A DNA stretch of 64,000 nt, taken from Chloroflexota bacterium (lineage in GTDB: Bacteria; Chloroflexota; Anaerolineae; Anaerolineales; Villigracilaceae). Position 1 is the stretch's first letter; the number at the start of each line of letters is the position of its first letter. The DNA lies in assembly GCA_016866215.1 (NCBI GenBank), contig VGNE01000001.1, forward strand, positions 1 through 64,000, read 5' to 3'. The translations under genes were made by a program, and so were the position numbers. Below the pieces are notes generated by a model, which saw only the letters and a program-made list of their open reading frames with translations, did not search any database and was not told where the DNA came from. Of the stretch, positions 11,779 to 20,589 are shown one piece after another.

Positions 11779-12005
11779 AATCGGCGGAATAAATTTCTGC
11801 CTCAGTTCATGAAAGTCCACTAAAAGTGGACTCGTTGCGCCAGCGGCCAGCCCGCAGGGCTTCCACGTACTGAGCAGGCGGATTTATCCCCGCTCACCTG
11901 CGCAATCTTCCTCGCGGACGCTTCGCGGGGGAGGGTGACCGAAGGTCAGGTGGGGCTACATTGGACTCACCCATCAGCCCGAAGCCGTTGTGATTGAACG
12001 ATTTT

Positions 12006-12437
12006 TTATAATTCCCCAATCCAATGCACCCAACTTAACTTCAAATCTTTTCGACAGCGATTGAAGAGACGTTCATCTGCTGTCCAGAATTCTGCAACCA
12101 GCTTTTCAGCCAGCGCCAGATAAAAAGCATCATAGGCTTTGGATTGACCAAGTTTGCCAGCCAGTTCAAGTGCGCGCAGACTCAACTCTTCATCTTCATT
12201 GATGATTTCAACGCGCAAGCCATGTATTGTCCTCAAAGCCTCTTCCGCCTCATCAGAAGAAATCTCTTTTTGCGAGACAAAAAATCGAACTGCGGAAGTA
12301 GTTTCGCTAACCCACAACCTCGGTGCACATGGGGTGATTTGTTCCTGATCAACCCGTTCCCAAAATAGTTTTAAGTTGTTAGTCATGCTCATCACTGTGT
12401 TGACAGCAATGTTAGCGTCTACGACCCAGTAGCTCAT
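12006..12437 (-). CDS. PIN domain toxin (VapC-like)
   Basis: VVDANIAVN, conserved acidic residues, SKAYDAFYLALAEKL, FWTADERLF. Confidence 0.88.
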   Translation of the reverse strand: MSYWVVDANIAVNTVMSMTNNLKLFWERVDQEQITPCAPRLWVSETTSAVRFFVSQKEISSDEAEEALRTIHGLRVEIINEDEELSLRALELAGKLGQSKAYDAFYLALAEKLVAEFWTADERLFNRCRKDLKLSWVHWIGEL

Positions 12438-12708
12438 TGACCCTCTCCTCGCGAATTTGTTCCATGACTTTTACTGAGTTTGTGATCGGTTTTCCCTTGC
12501 GGCGTTTCAATATTCGGGCGCTGAGCGCGCGCGCATTTTCAAGCGCAAGAAGTCTTTCGCGCTGCTGACTGTTATCTTCCCTCAATCCAGCGGTGATATA
12601 TTCACGCACCAGATCGCTGACACTGCGATTACGCTGACGCGCAAGGCGCTCCAATGCTTCGCGCTGACGTTTTTCCAGCAATAGATTAACTCGCTGTGGA
12701 TTTTCCAT
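12412..12708 (-). CDS. Ribbon-helix-helix antitoxin (VapB-like); start at internal MENPQRVN
   Basis: RVNLLLEKRQREALERLARQRNRSVSDLVREYI; overlaps the PIN gene. Confidence 0.82.
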   Translation of the reverse strand: MENPQRVNLLLEKRQREALERLARQRNRSVSDLVREYITAGLREDNSQQRERLLALENARALSARILKRRKGKPITNSVKVMEQIREERVNELLGRRR

Positions 12709-12773
12709 ACGAACTCCTTGTTTATCGGCATTATACTCACCCACATGCGCATGTGTCAACATTCCTGTAAAAC

Positions 12774-12818
12774 AAAAACGGTCCCGTTGACATTATGTCC
12801 GAGACCGTTTTTCATCTC
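12774..12818. repeat. TA-array palindrome, copy 2
   Basis: aaaaacggtcccgttgacattatgtccgagaccgtttttcatctc. Confidence 0.9.
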
Positions 12819-12832
12819 CGCACAGACGAAGG

Positions 12833-12838
12833 TATAAT
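12833..12838 (+). promoter_or_regulatory. Probable -10 box of hicBA
   Basis: TATAAT 26 nt upstream of the hicB ATG. Confidence 0.45.
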
Positions 12839-12864
12839 ACTCACAGAGACATGAAAGGTTAACT

Positions 12865-13092
12865 ATGACCAAACAATTCAAAATAATCGTTGAAAAACAT
12901 TCTGATGGCTATGTAGCATATCCGCTTGGGGTGAAGGGGATTGTTGTTGGTGAGGGTGACACCTACGAAGACGCGTTTGCGGACGCAAAATCTGCTCTTC
13001 AATTTCATATTGAGACCTTCGGCGAGGGAATATTCGACACCGAAACTCCCGTATTGGAAGCCTTCATTGCCGAAGCAGGAATCGCTGTCTGA
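12865..13092 (+). CDS. hicB: HicB-like antitoxin
   Basis: FKIIVEKHSDGYVAYPLGVKGIVVGEGDTYEDAFADAKSALQFHIE. Confidence 0.88.
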   Translation: MTKQFKIIVEKHSDGYVAYPLGVKGIVVGEGDTYEDAFADAKSALQFHIETFGEGIFDTETPVLEAFIAEAGIAV

Positions 13093-13328
13093 TGCCGAAA
13101 TTCCCTATTGATGCGCCAAAAGCGAAAGTCATCAAAGCCTTTGAGAAACTTGGATTTCGCCTGGTGCGCGAAGGGAATCACATCGCGATGTCCCGGGAAA
13201 ATGCAGATGGCACAAACGCACCGCTGACCATACCCAATCATCGCACACTCAAAAGTTCCACTCTGCGGACAATCCTCTCACAATCGAGAATATCGAGGGA
13301 TAATTTTCTGAAAGCATACGAAGAATAA
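13092..13328 (+). CDS. hicA: HicA-like mRNA interferase toxin
   Basis: KVIKAFEKLGFRLVREGNHIAM...IPNHRTLKSSTLRTILSQSRIS. Confidence 0.9.
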   Translation: MPKFPIDAPKAKVIKAFEKLGFRLVREGNHIAMSRENADGTNAPLTIPNHRTLKSSTLRTILSQSRISRDNFLKAYEE

Positions 13329-13334
13329 ATACAT

Positions 13335-13370
13335 AACGGTCTCGTGGACATTACGCCCGAGACCGTTTGT
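13335..13370. repeat. TA-array palindrome, copy 3 (perfect stem)
   Basis: aacggtctcg tggacattacgcc cgagaccgtt. Confidence 0.9.
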
Positions 13371-13399
13371 CACTCCTTGCTATCTGGTAAAATCAAACT

Positions 13400-13723
13400 G
13401 TGACCGAAACATTCGATGCCAGCAAAATTCGTCAGTTAATTAACCGAAGAAAAATCATCTGGCGCAGACATGCCCTTGAGCGGATGCTGGAGCGTGGATT
13501 GAGGCGCAGTGTCGTTTTGGATGTTGCAACAAATGGCGAAGTCATCGAAGATTATTCCGCTGACCGTCCAACGCCAACTGCATTGCTGTTCGGCTGGGAT
13601 AAGGAACGCCCCATTCACGTTGTCTTATCACTTGAACCCGATGGTGAAATTGCCATCATTACAGCATACGAACCAAGTTTAGAAGTATTCGAGTCGGATC
13701 ATCGAACTCGGAGGAAACCATGA
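13400..13723 (+). CDS. DUF4258 domain protein, probable toxin; GTG start
   Basis: WRRHALERMLERGL...VIEDYSADRPTPTALLFGWDKERPIHVVLS; followed by a YgiT-type gene. Confidence 0.8.
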   Translation: MTETFDASKIRQLINRRKIIWRRHALERMLERGLRRSVVLDVATNGEVIEDYSADRPTPTALLFGWDKERPIHVVLSLEPDGEIAIITAYEPSLEVFESDHRTRRKP

Positions 13724-13956
13724 GCACAAAAAATACCTGTCCAATTTGTGGCGGAAATAAAGTAAAAGGCACAACTACCTTTACCGTTGACCTCGGCTTC
13801 GGTGTGGTTGTTGTGCGGAATGTTCCAGCGCTGGTTTGCGAACAATGCGGTACAGATTGGATTGCGGACGAAACCGCCGAACGCCTTGAAATAACCGTCA
13901 ACGATGCCCGCCAGCGTCACAGGCAAGTGGAAGTGACCGCTTACATGCCTGCATAA
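13720..13956 (+). CDS. YgiT-type zinc finger protein, probable antitoxin (MqsA N-terminal-like)
   Basis: CPICGGNKVKGTTTFTVDLGFGVVVVRNVPALVCEQCGTDWI; overlaps upstream gene by 4 nt. Confidence 0.88.
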   Translation: MSTKNTCPICGGNKVKGTTTFTVDLGFGVVVVRNVPALVCEQCGTDWIADETAERLEITVNDARQRHRQVEVTAYMPA

Positions 13957-13987
13957 CAATATGACATAGCAATATGAAGGAAAACAC

Positions 13988-14030
13988 AAAAACGGTCCCG
14001 TGGACATTACGTCCGAGACCGTTTTCATTT
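13988..14030. repeat. TA-array palindrome, copy 4
   Basis: aaaaacggtcccgtggacattacgtccgagaccgttttcattt. Confidence 0.9.
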
Positions 14031-14088
14031 TGCGCCACATTTTCATCCCCAAATCTGAATTATATAAATTGAATAACTTGCTTAATCT

Positions 14089-17000
14089 TTATTCAAATCT
14101 TTCATTATAAAAACGATTGCGTTTTTCTTCCTCTTCATGCGCGGTTTTTGCTTCCCTTTGCAAAACGGAATATTGCTCTTTAGTCCAAGATTTTATCTCT
14201 TCATTTTCATGCTCAAACAATTCTTTAAGAAGCTCAGCCCTCTTTGAAAGAAGTTCTGCTAAAGAATCGCTCCATGACATAGGGATTGCTGATTTTGATA
14301 GGTGTTGAAGAACAACAGTTAGATTAGGAGCTTTATTAAATAGTAGATATGTAGTTCGATTCAACCCTATTTCTTTTGTCTCTTTTGATATTGAAAAAAG
14401 CTTTGTGACGGATGCTAATAGTGGATAACGAGTTTCAGGGTTAACCTCACACCAGCTTATTAAAATATCGTCTGCAATTTGATCAATAAAGAGATCTCGC
14501 TCATCAAAGCTACCTCTGAAAACCAAATGAGGCGTGTAATTTTCAATATTCTTATTATTTTCAAGGAATACATCTAGGAAGACAATAGGTTTAATACGAG
14601 CTATAGTGCTAAATAAATCAGTATATTCAAAGGGATAAATGCGATAGTCAGCAGTGAGCTTTGCTAGATGCTCGCATATATTTAAGATAAATTCAGCGCT
14701 AAATTCACTGTTGAAACATACTTTGACTATTTGAGCTAGCGAGTAGCCAGTACTGTCTTGTCTAAGATTACCTTTTGCAAATAGGTATTCTTCAAGAAAA
14801 CTGCAAGCCGTCTCAATCAATATTCTAGAATGTTGATGTTGTTTTTCTTCTGTCTCGTGAAACCTCATTCGCAAAATATCTATTGCAACATCTGCTCCGC
14901 TGTCTTGTTTTTGAAGTTTTGTTAGAAGTTTGGCTAGGTCGTCATCGCTAATAGCTTTGTGGCGTCCTCCCCAAGCTAGATGCCGAAAAGTACCCACATT
15001 TGCGTTTCCAGTTTCTAGCGCCTCAAGCAGGCGCTCAACACCTCGTTGATCTATTATCATATCTCCTTGAAAAACTGGGAACCATTGACCAAGTATTTCA
15101 TCATGTACAAGGCTATCAAGCGTTGAATTGTAAAATTCAGGTGCGCTGTCTGCGCAGGATGATAGATATCCTACTAAAACAACAAATTGACGTTTCTCTG
15201 GCTCTGTCTTCTTAATCTGATTGTATAAAACTTTCCAAGTCTCTTGTTTATTATCACTACCATCTGCTAGTCCTTGACCGAATATATGAAGCCTTGATGC
15301 ATACGTGGAAACAAGTTCTGGCAAAAAAGCATTAAATGTGTCAGTGTCTTGGGCAACTTGAAGACCAAGTTCTCGGGTGATTTTATTAGCTTGATTCCAA
15401 GAGAGTGGTTCATCATCCTCTTGGTTAAAATCATCGTCAATATCAAGATGATCGAATTGATCACTCAAAGCAAAAATGCGTGCCCGTTCTAGTAGATTTG
15501 CAGGCTTTAAAAACTTTTCCAGCCTAAGTAGTTTTTCTGAAGCCTCTTCATCAAAGCTTTTGCTATCAAGTTGGATTATCTGACGAACTGCTAGCCATCC
15601 ATCATTCCATGCTTTTTGCTTATGAATCTTCTCGGCAACATCCTCTAAGGCATCATACATGTAGCCTCTAGTCCACAGACCTCGTATCTTATCGGCTAAG
15701 AGTTTTCTTGCTTGTGGTGCTATCGATTGATCTGAAAGAGCCAAGTCAGTACACATATTAATAAAAGTATTGAACCAAAGGTTAACTTCACCACGATTTT
15801 TTGGATGATATCCAAAATCCCTAAGTCTTGCCCCAAATCTAAAATCACGATATGAGTGAAAATGCAAAGCTTCTAATGAACTAGATAAAAGATATAGTCC
15901 GATTTGCTGTTTATTTACATCTTCTGAAGTTGTTAAATCTTTAATAACTTCGACTCTTACCTCGACTGGAGCATGAGTGCCTGATAAAGTAATCCAAAAG
16001 AGATGTTTCAAAGAATCTCGTGCAGGATTGTTATTCTCATTCTTGTTTCCCGATAATGCAAAACGGACAAGATTTTCCACGCTTCGGCTAAACAAGTCAG
16101 GTTCATATGCTAAGTGAGATAAGATATTCACGAAATTGCGGTAATGGATATTTTCTTGAGTGAAGAAACGATTTTCTTCATCATTATTTGCAGCGCGTTC
16201 TATTGCTATCAAAGTTTTTTCTGGAGAGACAGGTGCAATGTTATTAAAGAGATCTATTCCCAATTGACTAAAATTGCAATTCTCTTTACCCAATATTCCA
16301 TCTGGGGCTAGCCATTGATTTACGATTTCAATAGCTGGCATGCAGTCGTGGAGATAGCTAAGACGTTTTGAAAATGATCTTATTAAGCGTTCTGAGCCAG
16401 AATTTAGAAATGCTTGAAGCAATTTATCTTTAGGTATTGCATTAAGCGCGCGTTTCGCTAATCGATTAGCAATTGCATGTGGAAGTACAGCTCTCCATAT
16501 ACCACGCGATTGAACCAAATTTCTTTCTCTTAAGATGCTAATATCATGATATAGCTCGTCGCCTGTTTTATTAACCAGAGACCCTAAAAAACTTAATTCA
16601 GATTTTTCTGAATATGTATCTTCTCCTTCAAATGAATAAACAAGGGAGCACACCTCTGCAGATAGGAGCAAATTTTCGTCTGGAGCTTGGTTTTGCCAAA
16701 ATAGTCGCTTGAATAATTCATCATCGTTAAAATCTGATAATGTTTCGTTACGCTTCACTGTGTTTGCGAGGGCAATTGCTATTCTGGCGTTTCCACCAGA
16801 GAAATGAGCTATTGTATTGGCATTGGCTTGGCTGATGTATGGATAACGTTTATTGATTAGTTTTTCTATTAACCCTTCACTGGCAGGCTCCAACCTGAAT
16901 ACATTTGTTTCATCGGGAATATCTTCTCTCACCTCGTATTCAATGGTTAGTAAGCTTAAATTGCTATGTTGTTGCGAGCATATCTCTGTTAAACGACGAT

Positions 17001-17928
17001 GTAAGTCAGGGGGACAATTATCAACAATTAAAATAGCTTTTGTTTTTCTGGCAATTAATTGTTCGGCAATTATTTCTGGGCTAGGCATAGGATTGTATGA
17101 AATATCAGTATATAAAGGGAGGGAGGCGTTAAGTGCTTGTGATCCTATTCTCTCGTCAAAAAGTGCTTGAACTAATCGTGTTTTTCCTACACCTGATAAC
17201 CCCGCTAATCGAACAGAAGCTCTTGGAACAGATAAGGCAGATCGAAACACAAGTAAGCCTTCTTGAATTGGTATTTCACTGCGTTGTGGCTGAGTTCCAT
17301 CATATAATCTCAATCTATCGTCGAGAAGGTATTCTTCTTCTATTCCCCCGGGAGTATTTGCCCAATTATCATAAGAACGCCATCCTTGAAAGTTGCGGCT
17401 TATTTTGTTTCTAACCCATAATATCATTGATGAGTGTAAACGTACCCAAGTTGCAATACGATTACGGTCAAGAAAATCTACAGCAAGTTTGTCATTCTTA
17501 TCTTCTTTTGAGACGGCTTTTTGTATTGCGGCGATTCGAGTTTTTAAAGCTTTATCAGTTGTAGATCCGTTGGAACTGACAATGATATAAGCACCACCTT
17601 CTTTTATTAAATTTTTTATCTCATCGCGTAAATAGCCTTTAGGTCGCATTTCTGCGATAATTTTTGCGTTAGGCATGTCAGGCTTCTTTACCTGAAAACC
17701 GGTTGTTTTTCGAGGGACAAAGCTTGTTTTTGGAGGATCGTCTTCGCACCGAACAGCAACGTCTAACCCACCATCGGGAGCGTCTTGATGACCTCCCCAA
17801 GTTATTCCTTTAGTAGAAAGGCCTGCTAAACGATAATCTGCTTCACACAACAAGCCAATTAATTCTCGAAGCGTAGCATCATCGAGTTGAGCTATATCAT
17901 CGCCTGTAATTTCTAATAAATTTTCCAT
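14089..17928 (-). CDS. STAND-type P-loop NTPase with N-terminal restriction-endonuclease-like domain and long C-terminal helical region (candidate defence protein)
   Basis: N-terminal GGHQDAPDGGLDVAVR...TTGFQVKKPDMP (D...QxK pattern); Walker A GLSGVGKT; Walker B-like AILIVDN; ~900-aa C-terminal helical part. Confidence 0.75.
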   Translation of the reverse strand: MENLLEITGDDIAQLDDATLRELIGLLCEADYRLAGLSTKGITWGGHQDAPDGGLDVAVRCEDDPPKTSFVPRKTTGFQVKKPDMPNAKIIAEMRPKGYLRDEIKNLIKEGGAYIIVSSNGSTTDKALKTRIAAIQKAVSKEDKNDKLAVDFLDRNRIATWVRLHSSMILWVRNKISRNFQGWRSYDNWANTPGGIEEEYLLDDRLRLYDGTQPQRSEIPIQEGLLVFRSALSVPRASVRLAGLSGVGKTRLVQALFDERIGSQALNASLPLYTDISYNPMPSPEIIAEQLIARKTKAILIVDNCPPDLHRRLTEICSQQHSNLSLLTIEYEVREDIPDETNVFRLEPASEGLIEKLINKRYPYISQANANTIAHFSGGNARIAIALANTVKRNETLSDFNDDELFKRLFWQNQAPDENLLLSAEVCSLVYSFEGEDTYSEKSELSFLGSLVNKTGDELYHDISILRERNLVQSRGIWRAVLPHAIANRLAKRALNAIPKDKLLQAFLNSGSERLIRSFSKRLSYLHDCMPAIEIVNQWLAPDGILGKENCNFSQLGIDLFNNIAPVSPEKTLIAIERAANNDEENRFFTQENIHYRNFVNILSHLAYEPDLFSRSVENLVRFALSGNKNENNNPARDSLKHLFWITLSGTHAPVEVRVEVIKDLTTSEDVNKQQIGLYLLSSSLEALHFHSYRDFRFGARLRDFGYHPKNRGEVNLWFNTFINMCTDLALSDQSIAPQARKLLADKIRGLWTRGYMYDALEDVAEKIHKQKAWNDGWLAVRQIIQLDSKSFDEEASEKLLRLEKFLKPANLLERARIFALSDQFDHLDIDDDFNQEDDEPLSWNQANKITRELGLQVAQDTDTFNAFLPELVSTYASRLHIFGQGLADGSDNKQETWKVLYNQIKKTEPEKRQFVVLVGYLSSCADSAPEFYNSTLDSLVHDEILGQWFPVFQGDMIIDQRGVERLLEALETGNANVGTFRHLAWGGRHKAISDDDLAKLLTKLQKQDSGADVAIDILRMRFHETEEKQHQHSRILIETACSFLEEYLFAKGNLRQDSTGYSLAQIVKVCFNSEFSAEFILNICEHLAKLTADYRIYPFEYTDLFSTIARIKPIVFLDVFLENNKNIENYTPHLVFRGSFDERDLFIDQIADDILISWCEVNPETRYPLLASVTKLFSISKETKEIGLNRTTYLLFNKAPNLTVVLQHLSKSAIPMSWSDSLAELLSKRAELLKELFEHENEEIKSWTKEQYSVLQREAKTAHEEEEKRNRFYNERFE

Positions 17929-17971
17929 TATTCCCTAATTATATGCTAAGAAGGTTTTGGAGTGCATAACT

Positions 17972-20419
17972 TTACTTTCCCTCCCACCATCCCATCAACT
18001 CAGACATCGCCAGACTCGGCGTCGCATCACCCTGACGACCTGAATTCCACGTCACGATCAAATCCTTCTTGGCGCGCGTGATCCCCACATACAACAAACG
18101 CAGACGTTCCTTCACGTACCCCAGCCGCGACTGTATTGTCGCCGTGCCTTCCTCGTACCAGTCATATTCACTCGTCGCTTCCAGCGCGGTCAACTGCGCC
18201 AGCACCTCCGCTTCCAAATTCAGCCCACTCCGCACGAACCAACGCTCCGAAATAAAACGGTCGTTCGGCATGTTCGACGGGAAGTCATAATTATTGACCG
18301 ACATCAAATACACGCGGTCCCATTCCAGCCCCTTCGCCTTGTGCATCGTCGTCACCACCACCCGTCCGCGATGCCGTTCGGGGTCAAAGCCCGAATCGTC
18401 CGACGAGAACCCGATAAAGCGCCGTTCGTTCTTCGCGATCACCGCCAGCTCCGACGTCAACTCAGGCAGGCGCCAATCTGCGTGGTCGTTCGCGGCCTGC
18501 CTCAGCGCCAGCGCCAGTTTATGCGCCAACGCCAGATCATGCGCTTCGGTGAACACATCCTGCGCCAGCGTCAGTGCCAGTTGATCAATCGGAAGCGTGA
18601 CCGCATTCAACCATCTCTGGACATTGACTCGAAACTCCATCAACTCCTGGATGACGTGCTCCGCTTCTGACTCACCGACAGTTGCCAGCCAGTCGTCAGA
18701 CTCCCCTCTCCTTTTAGGAGAGGGGCTGGGGGTGAGGTCGCTCGGCGCGATGAATTTTTCCACATAACCCAGCGTGTTCAACAATTTGGCGACATGCTTC
18801 ATTAACTCTGTCCTCGAGAAACCCTCACCCGAATCGCCAGTCTCCAATTCTCCAGTCTCTAATTCTCCTCTCCCCTCTCTCCAATCCCTCCTCCACACCT
18901 CATACGCCTTCGACAACTTCCGCGCGGACTGCGGGTCTGCCAGATACGACAATAAATAATTCAACGATCCCGCCGCCGCCCGCGTGGTGGACGTGGACGA
19001 GATCAACTCGATCACTTCGATATTTTTTGCTTTGAGCGCGTTGATGACATCCACGCCGCGTTGATTGCGTGGGACAAGTATCGCGATGGTCGGCTTTTCT
19101 TCGTGTGGCGCATCAGCGAACGAATCCAAATGACTCTTCACCGATTTCACCACCGCTTCCAATTCTTCTTCGGGTGTGACCTTCTTGCTGATGAACCGAA
19201 TCCCCTCAGGGTTATCAGGCGGGTTGACAGGTTCATACCCCGCAGGCACAGGCTCAATGTGGGGAAGCGACAACGCCGTGCGCACGTTCGGGTCAGGATG
19301 CGCCGTCATCACCCAGTCGATCAAATGATTCGCCAGCGCGATCACCGCAGGCTGTGACCTCCCCGACTCGGGCATGTCCGCATTGGGGTTGGTGCGAATA
19401 AACTCATGCAACAAATCAGGGTCAGCCGTCGTGAACGTTTCAAAGATAGCTTGGTTTGGGTCACCAACGCGCACCCAATTGCCACCCGCCTCGTTGGTTG
19501 AGTAGCCTCGCTGATCTTCGCGGGGCGTATCGAAACCAGCAGTTGCATGATGCCCTGTGGTCTCGACTGCTTGCGCTCGACCACCAGATAATAAAGATAA
19601 AATCTTCTGTTGAGTCCTGCTTGAATCCTGCGCCTCATCTTCCAATATAAACGGATACCGAAAACGTAATCGTTCCAGATATTCATCGTCATTTTGAAGC
19701 AGGGTCAATGCCAGGCGAATTAGATCGTCAAAGTCAACCGCACCGCGATAGGCGAGGGCGCGTTGATAGTCCGCGTAAATGCTCCAGCCAAGTTCAGCGA
19801 GAGGCAACGGGGCGAAAGGAAGAGCCTGCCCTGAGCCTGTCGAAGGGTCGAGTTTGGCACGCAGGCTATCGGGAGTCAGGAGGCGATCTTTTGAAGAGCG
19901 GATAAATGCCAAAGCCAGCGAGTCCACTAAATTGGGCAGCTGCTGACGATTCACCCAATCCCGTTTGGAAGTATCCAGCGCGGGGTCGAGGTAGTCGTCC
20001 AGAAAATCGGGATGAGCCGCCAGCCACGCATTGACCGACTCACGGCGGATGAAATCCGCTTCGCGCTCGTCAATGATGCTGAATTGATTTTCAAGCCCCA
20101 CGCTCGCAGGCTTCTCGCGGACAATGTCATGCGCCAGCCCGTGCAGCGTGCGCACGCGATATTTATAAAGCGCCTGAACAGGGTTGTCGAAAAAACCTTT
20201 GATTCGGTTTTCAAAATTGTCCACCGCCGAATTGACCAGCGTGACGATCAGCACTTCCTGCCCATCTTGCAACTGGTTATCGTGAATGATCTGCGCCGCC
20301 AGCGCAGAGAGAATATGTGTCTTGCCCGCGCCAGGCACAGCGGCGATACCCAGCCGCCCGCCATGTTTGGCATATTCTAAAATCTTTTGTTGAGAGGGAC
20401 GAGGAGTAAAATTGTTCAT
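17972..20419 (-). CDS. UvrD/Rep-like superfamily 1 DNA helicase; start at internal MNNFTPRPSQQ
   Basis: GAGKTHILSALAAQ, VDFDDLIRLAL, LEDEAQDSS, VGDPNQAIFETF, TMHKAKGLEWDRVYLM, RLLYVGITRAKKDLIV; at least four in-frame repeat insertions. Confidence 0.92.
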   Translation of the reverse strand: MNNFTPRPSQQKILEYAKHGGRLGIAAVPGAGKTHILSALAAQIIHDNQLQDGQEVLIVTLVNSAVDNFENRIKGFFDNPVQALYKYRVRTLHGLAHDIVREKPASVGLENQFSIIDEREADFIRRESVNAWLAAHPDFLDDYLDPALDTSKRDWVNRQQLPNLVDSLALAFIRSSKDRLLTPDSLRAKLDPSTGSGQALPFAPLPLAELGWSIYADYQRALAYRGAVDFDDLIRLALTLLQNDDEYLERLRFRYPFILEDEAQDSSRTQQKILSLLSGGRAQAVETTGHHATAGFDTPREDQRGYSTNEAGGNWVRVGDPNQAIFETFTTADPDLLHEFIRTNPNADMPESGRSQPAVIALANHLIDWVMTAHPDPNVRTALSLPHIEPVPAGYEPVNPPDNPEGIRFISKKVTPEEELEAVVKSVKSHLDSFADAPHEEKPTIAILVPRNQRGVDVINALKAKNIEVIELISSTSTTRAAAGSLNYLLSYLADPQSARKLSKAYEVWRRDWREGRGELETGELETGDSGEGFSRTELMKHVAKLLNTLGYVEKFIAPSDLTPSPSPKRRGESDDWLATVGESEAEHVIQELMEFRVNVQRWLNAVTLPIDQLALTLAQDVFTEAHDLALAHKLALALRQAANDHADWRLPELTSELAVIAKNERRFIGFSSDDSGFDPERHRGRVVVTTMHKAKGLEWDRVYLMSVNNYDFPSNMPNDRFISERWFVRSGLNLEAEVLAQLTALEATSEYDWYEEGTATIQSRLGYVKERLRLLYVGITRAKKDLIVTWNSGRQGDATPSLAMSELMGWWEGK
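18699..18739. repeat. LTPSPSP-type palindromic repeat in frame in the helicase
   Basis: gactcccctctccttttaggagaggggctgggggtgaggtc. Confidence 0.88.
18837..18866. repeat. 15-bp tandem repeat in the helicase (GELETGELETGD)
   Basis: ccagtctccaattct ccagtctctaattct. Confidence 0.8.
19488..19590. repeat. TTGGTTGAGTAG...CGTATCGAAACCA element in frame in the helicase
   Basis: Encodes GGRAQAVETTGHHATAGFDTPREDQRGYSTNEA between the DEAQDSS and VGDPNQAIF motifs. Confidence 0.82.
19827..19849. repeat. CCCTGAGCCTGTCGAAGGG element in frame in the helicase
   Basis: Encodes DPSTGSGQA. Confidence 0.8.
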
Positions 20420-20430
20420 TTTATGTGAGA

Positions 20431-20548
20431 CCATGGACAATGGACAACGGACGATGGTTGACAATGGTCAATGGTCTATCGTCTATGGTCGCCGAAGGCG
20501 GGGAGGGGCGAGGGGTGAAATCAGTCATCAGTGACCAGTGATCAGTCA
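20431..20548. repeat. Palindromic word arrays (accatggacaatggac; atcagtcatcagtgacc)
   Basis: accatggacaatggacaacggacgatgg...caatggtctatcgtctatggtc; atcagtcatcagtgaccagtgatcagtca. Confidence 0.75.
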
Positions 20549-20589
20549 GGGCAAATAGGAAAGGATGAAGGATGAAAAAGGGCGAGTGA

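Noticed and set aside
11721-11957. Degenerate 23-bp direct repeat GTGACCGRAGRTCRGGYGGGGCT (11721 and 11935)
   Set aside because: Only 19 of 23 matching in GC-rich sequence; likely fragments of a common genomic repeat, not enough to call an element.
13988-14030. 10-bp match GGTCCCGTGG between TA-array palindrome copy 4 and the 5' end of tRNA-Asp
   Set aside because: Short GC-rich match explained by the stem sequence; copies 1 and 3 lack it, so I do not claim a tRNA-derived element.
11738-14030. Interpretation of the palindromes as integron attC sites
   Set aside because: Core orientation is wrong (AACGGTC...GACCGTT, not RYYYAAC...GTTRRRY) and no integron integrase is in the window.
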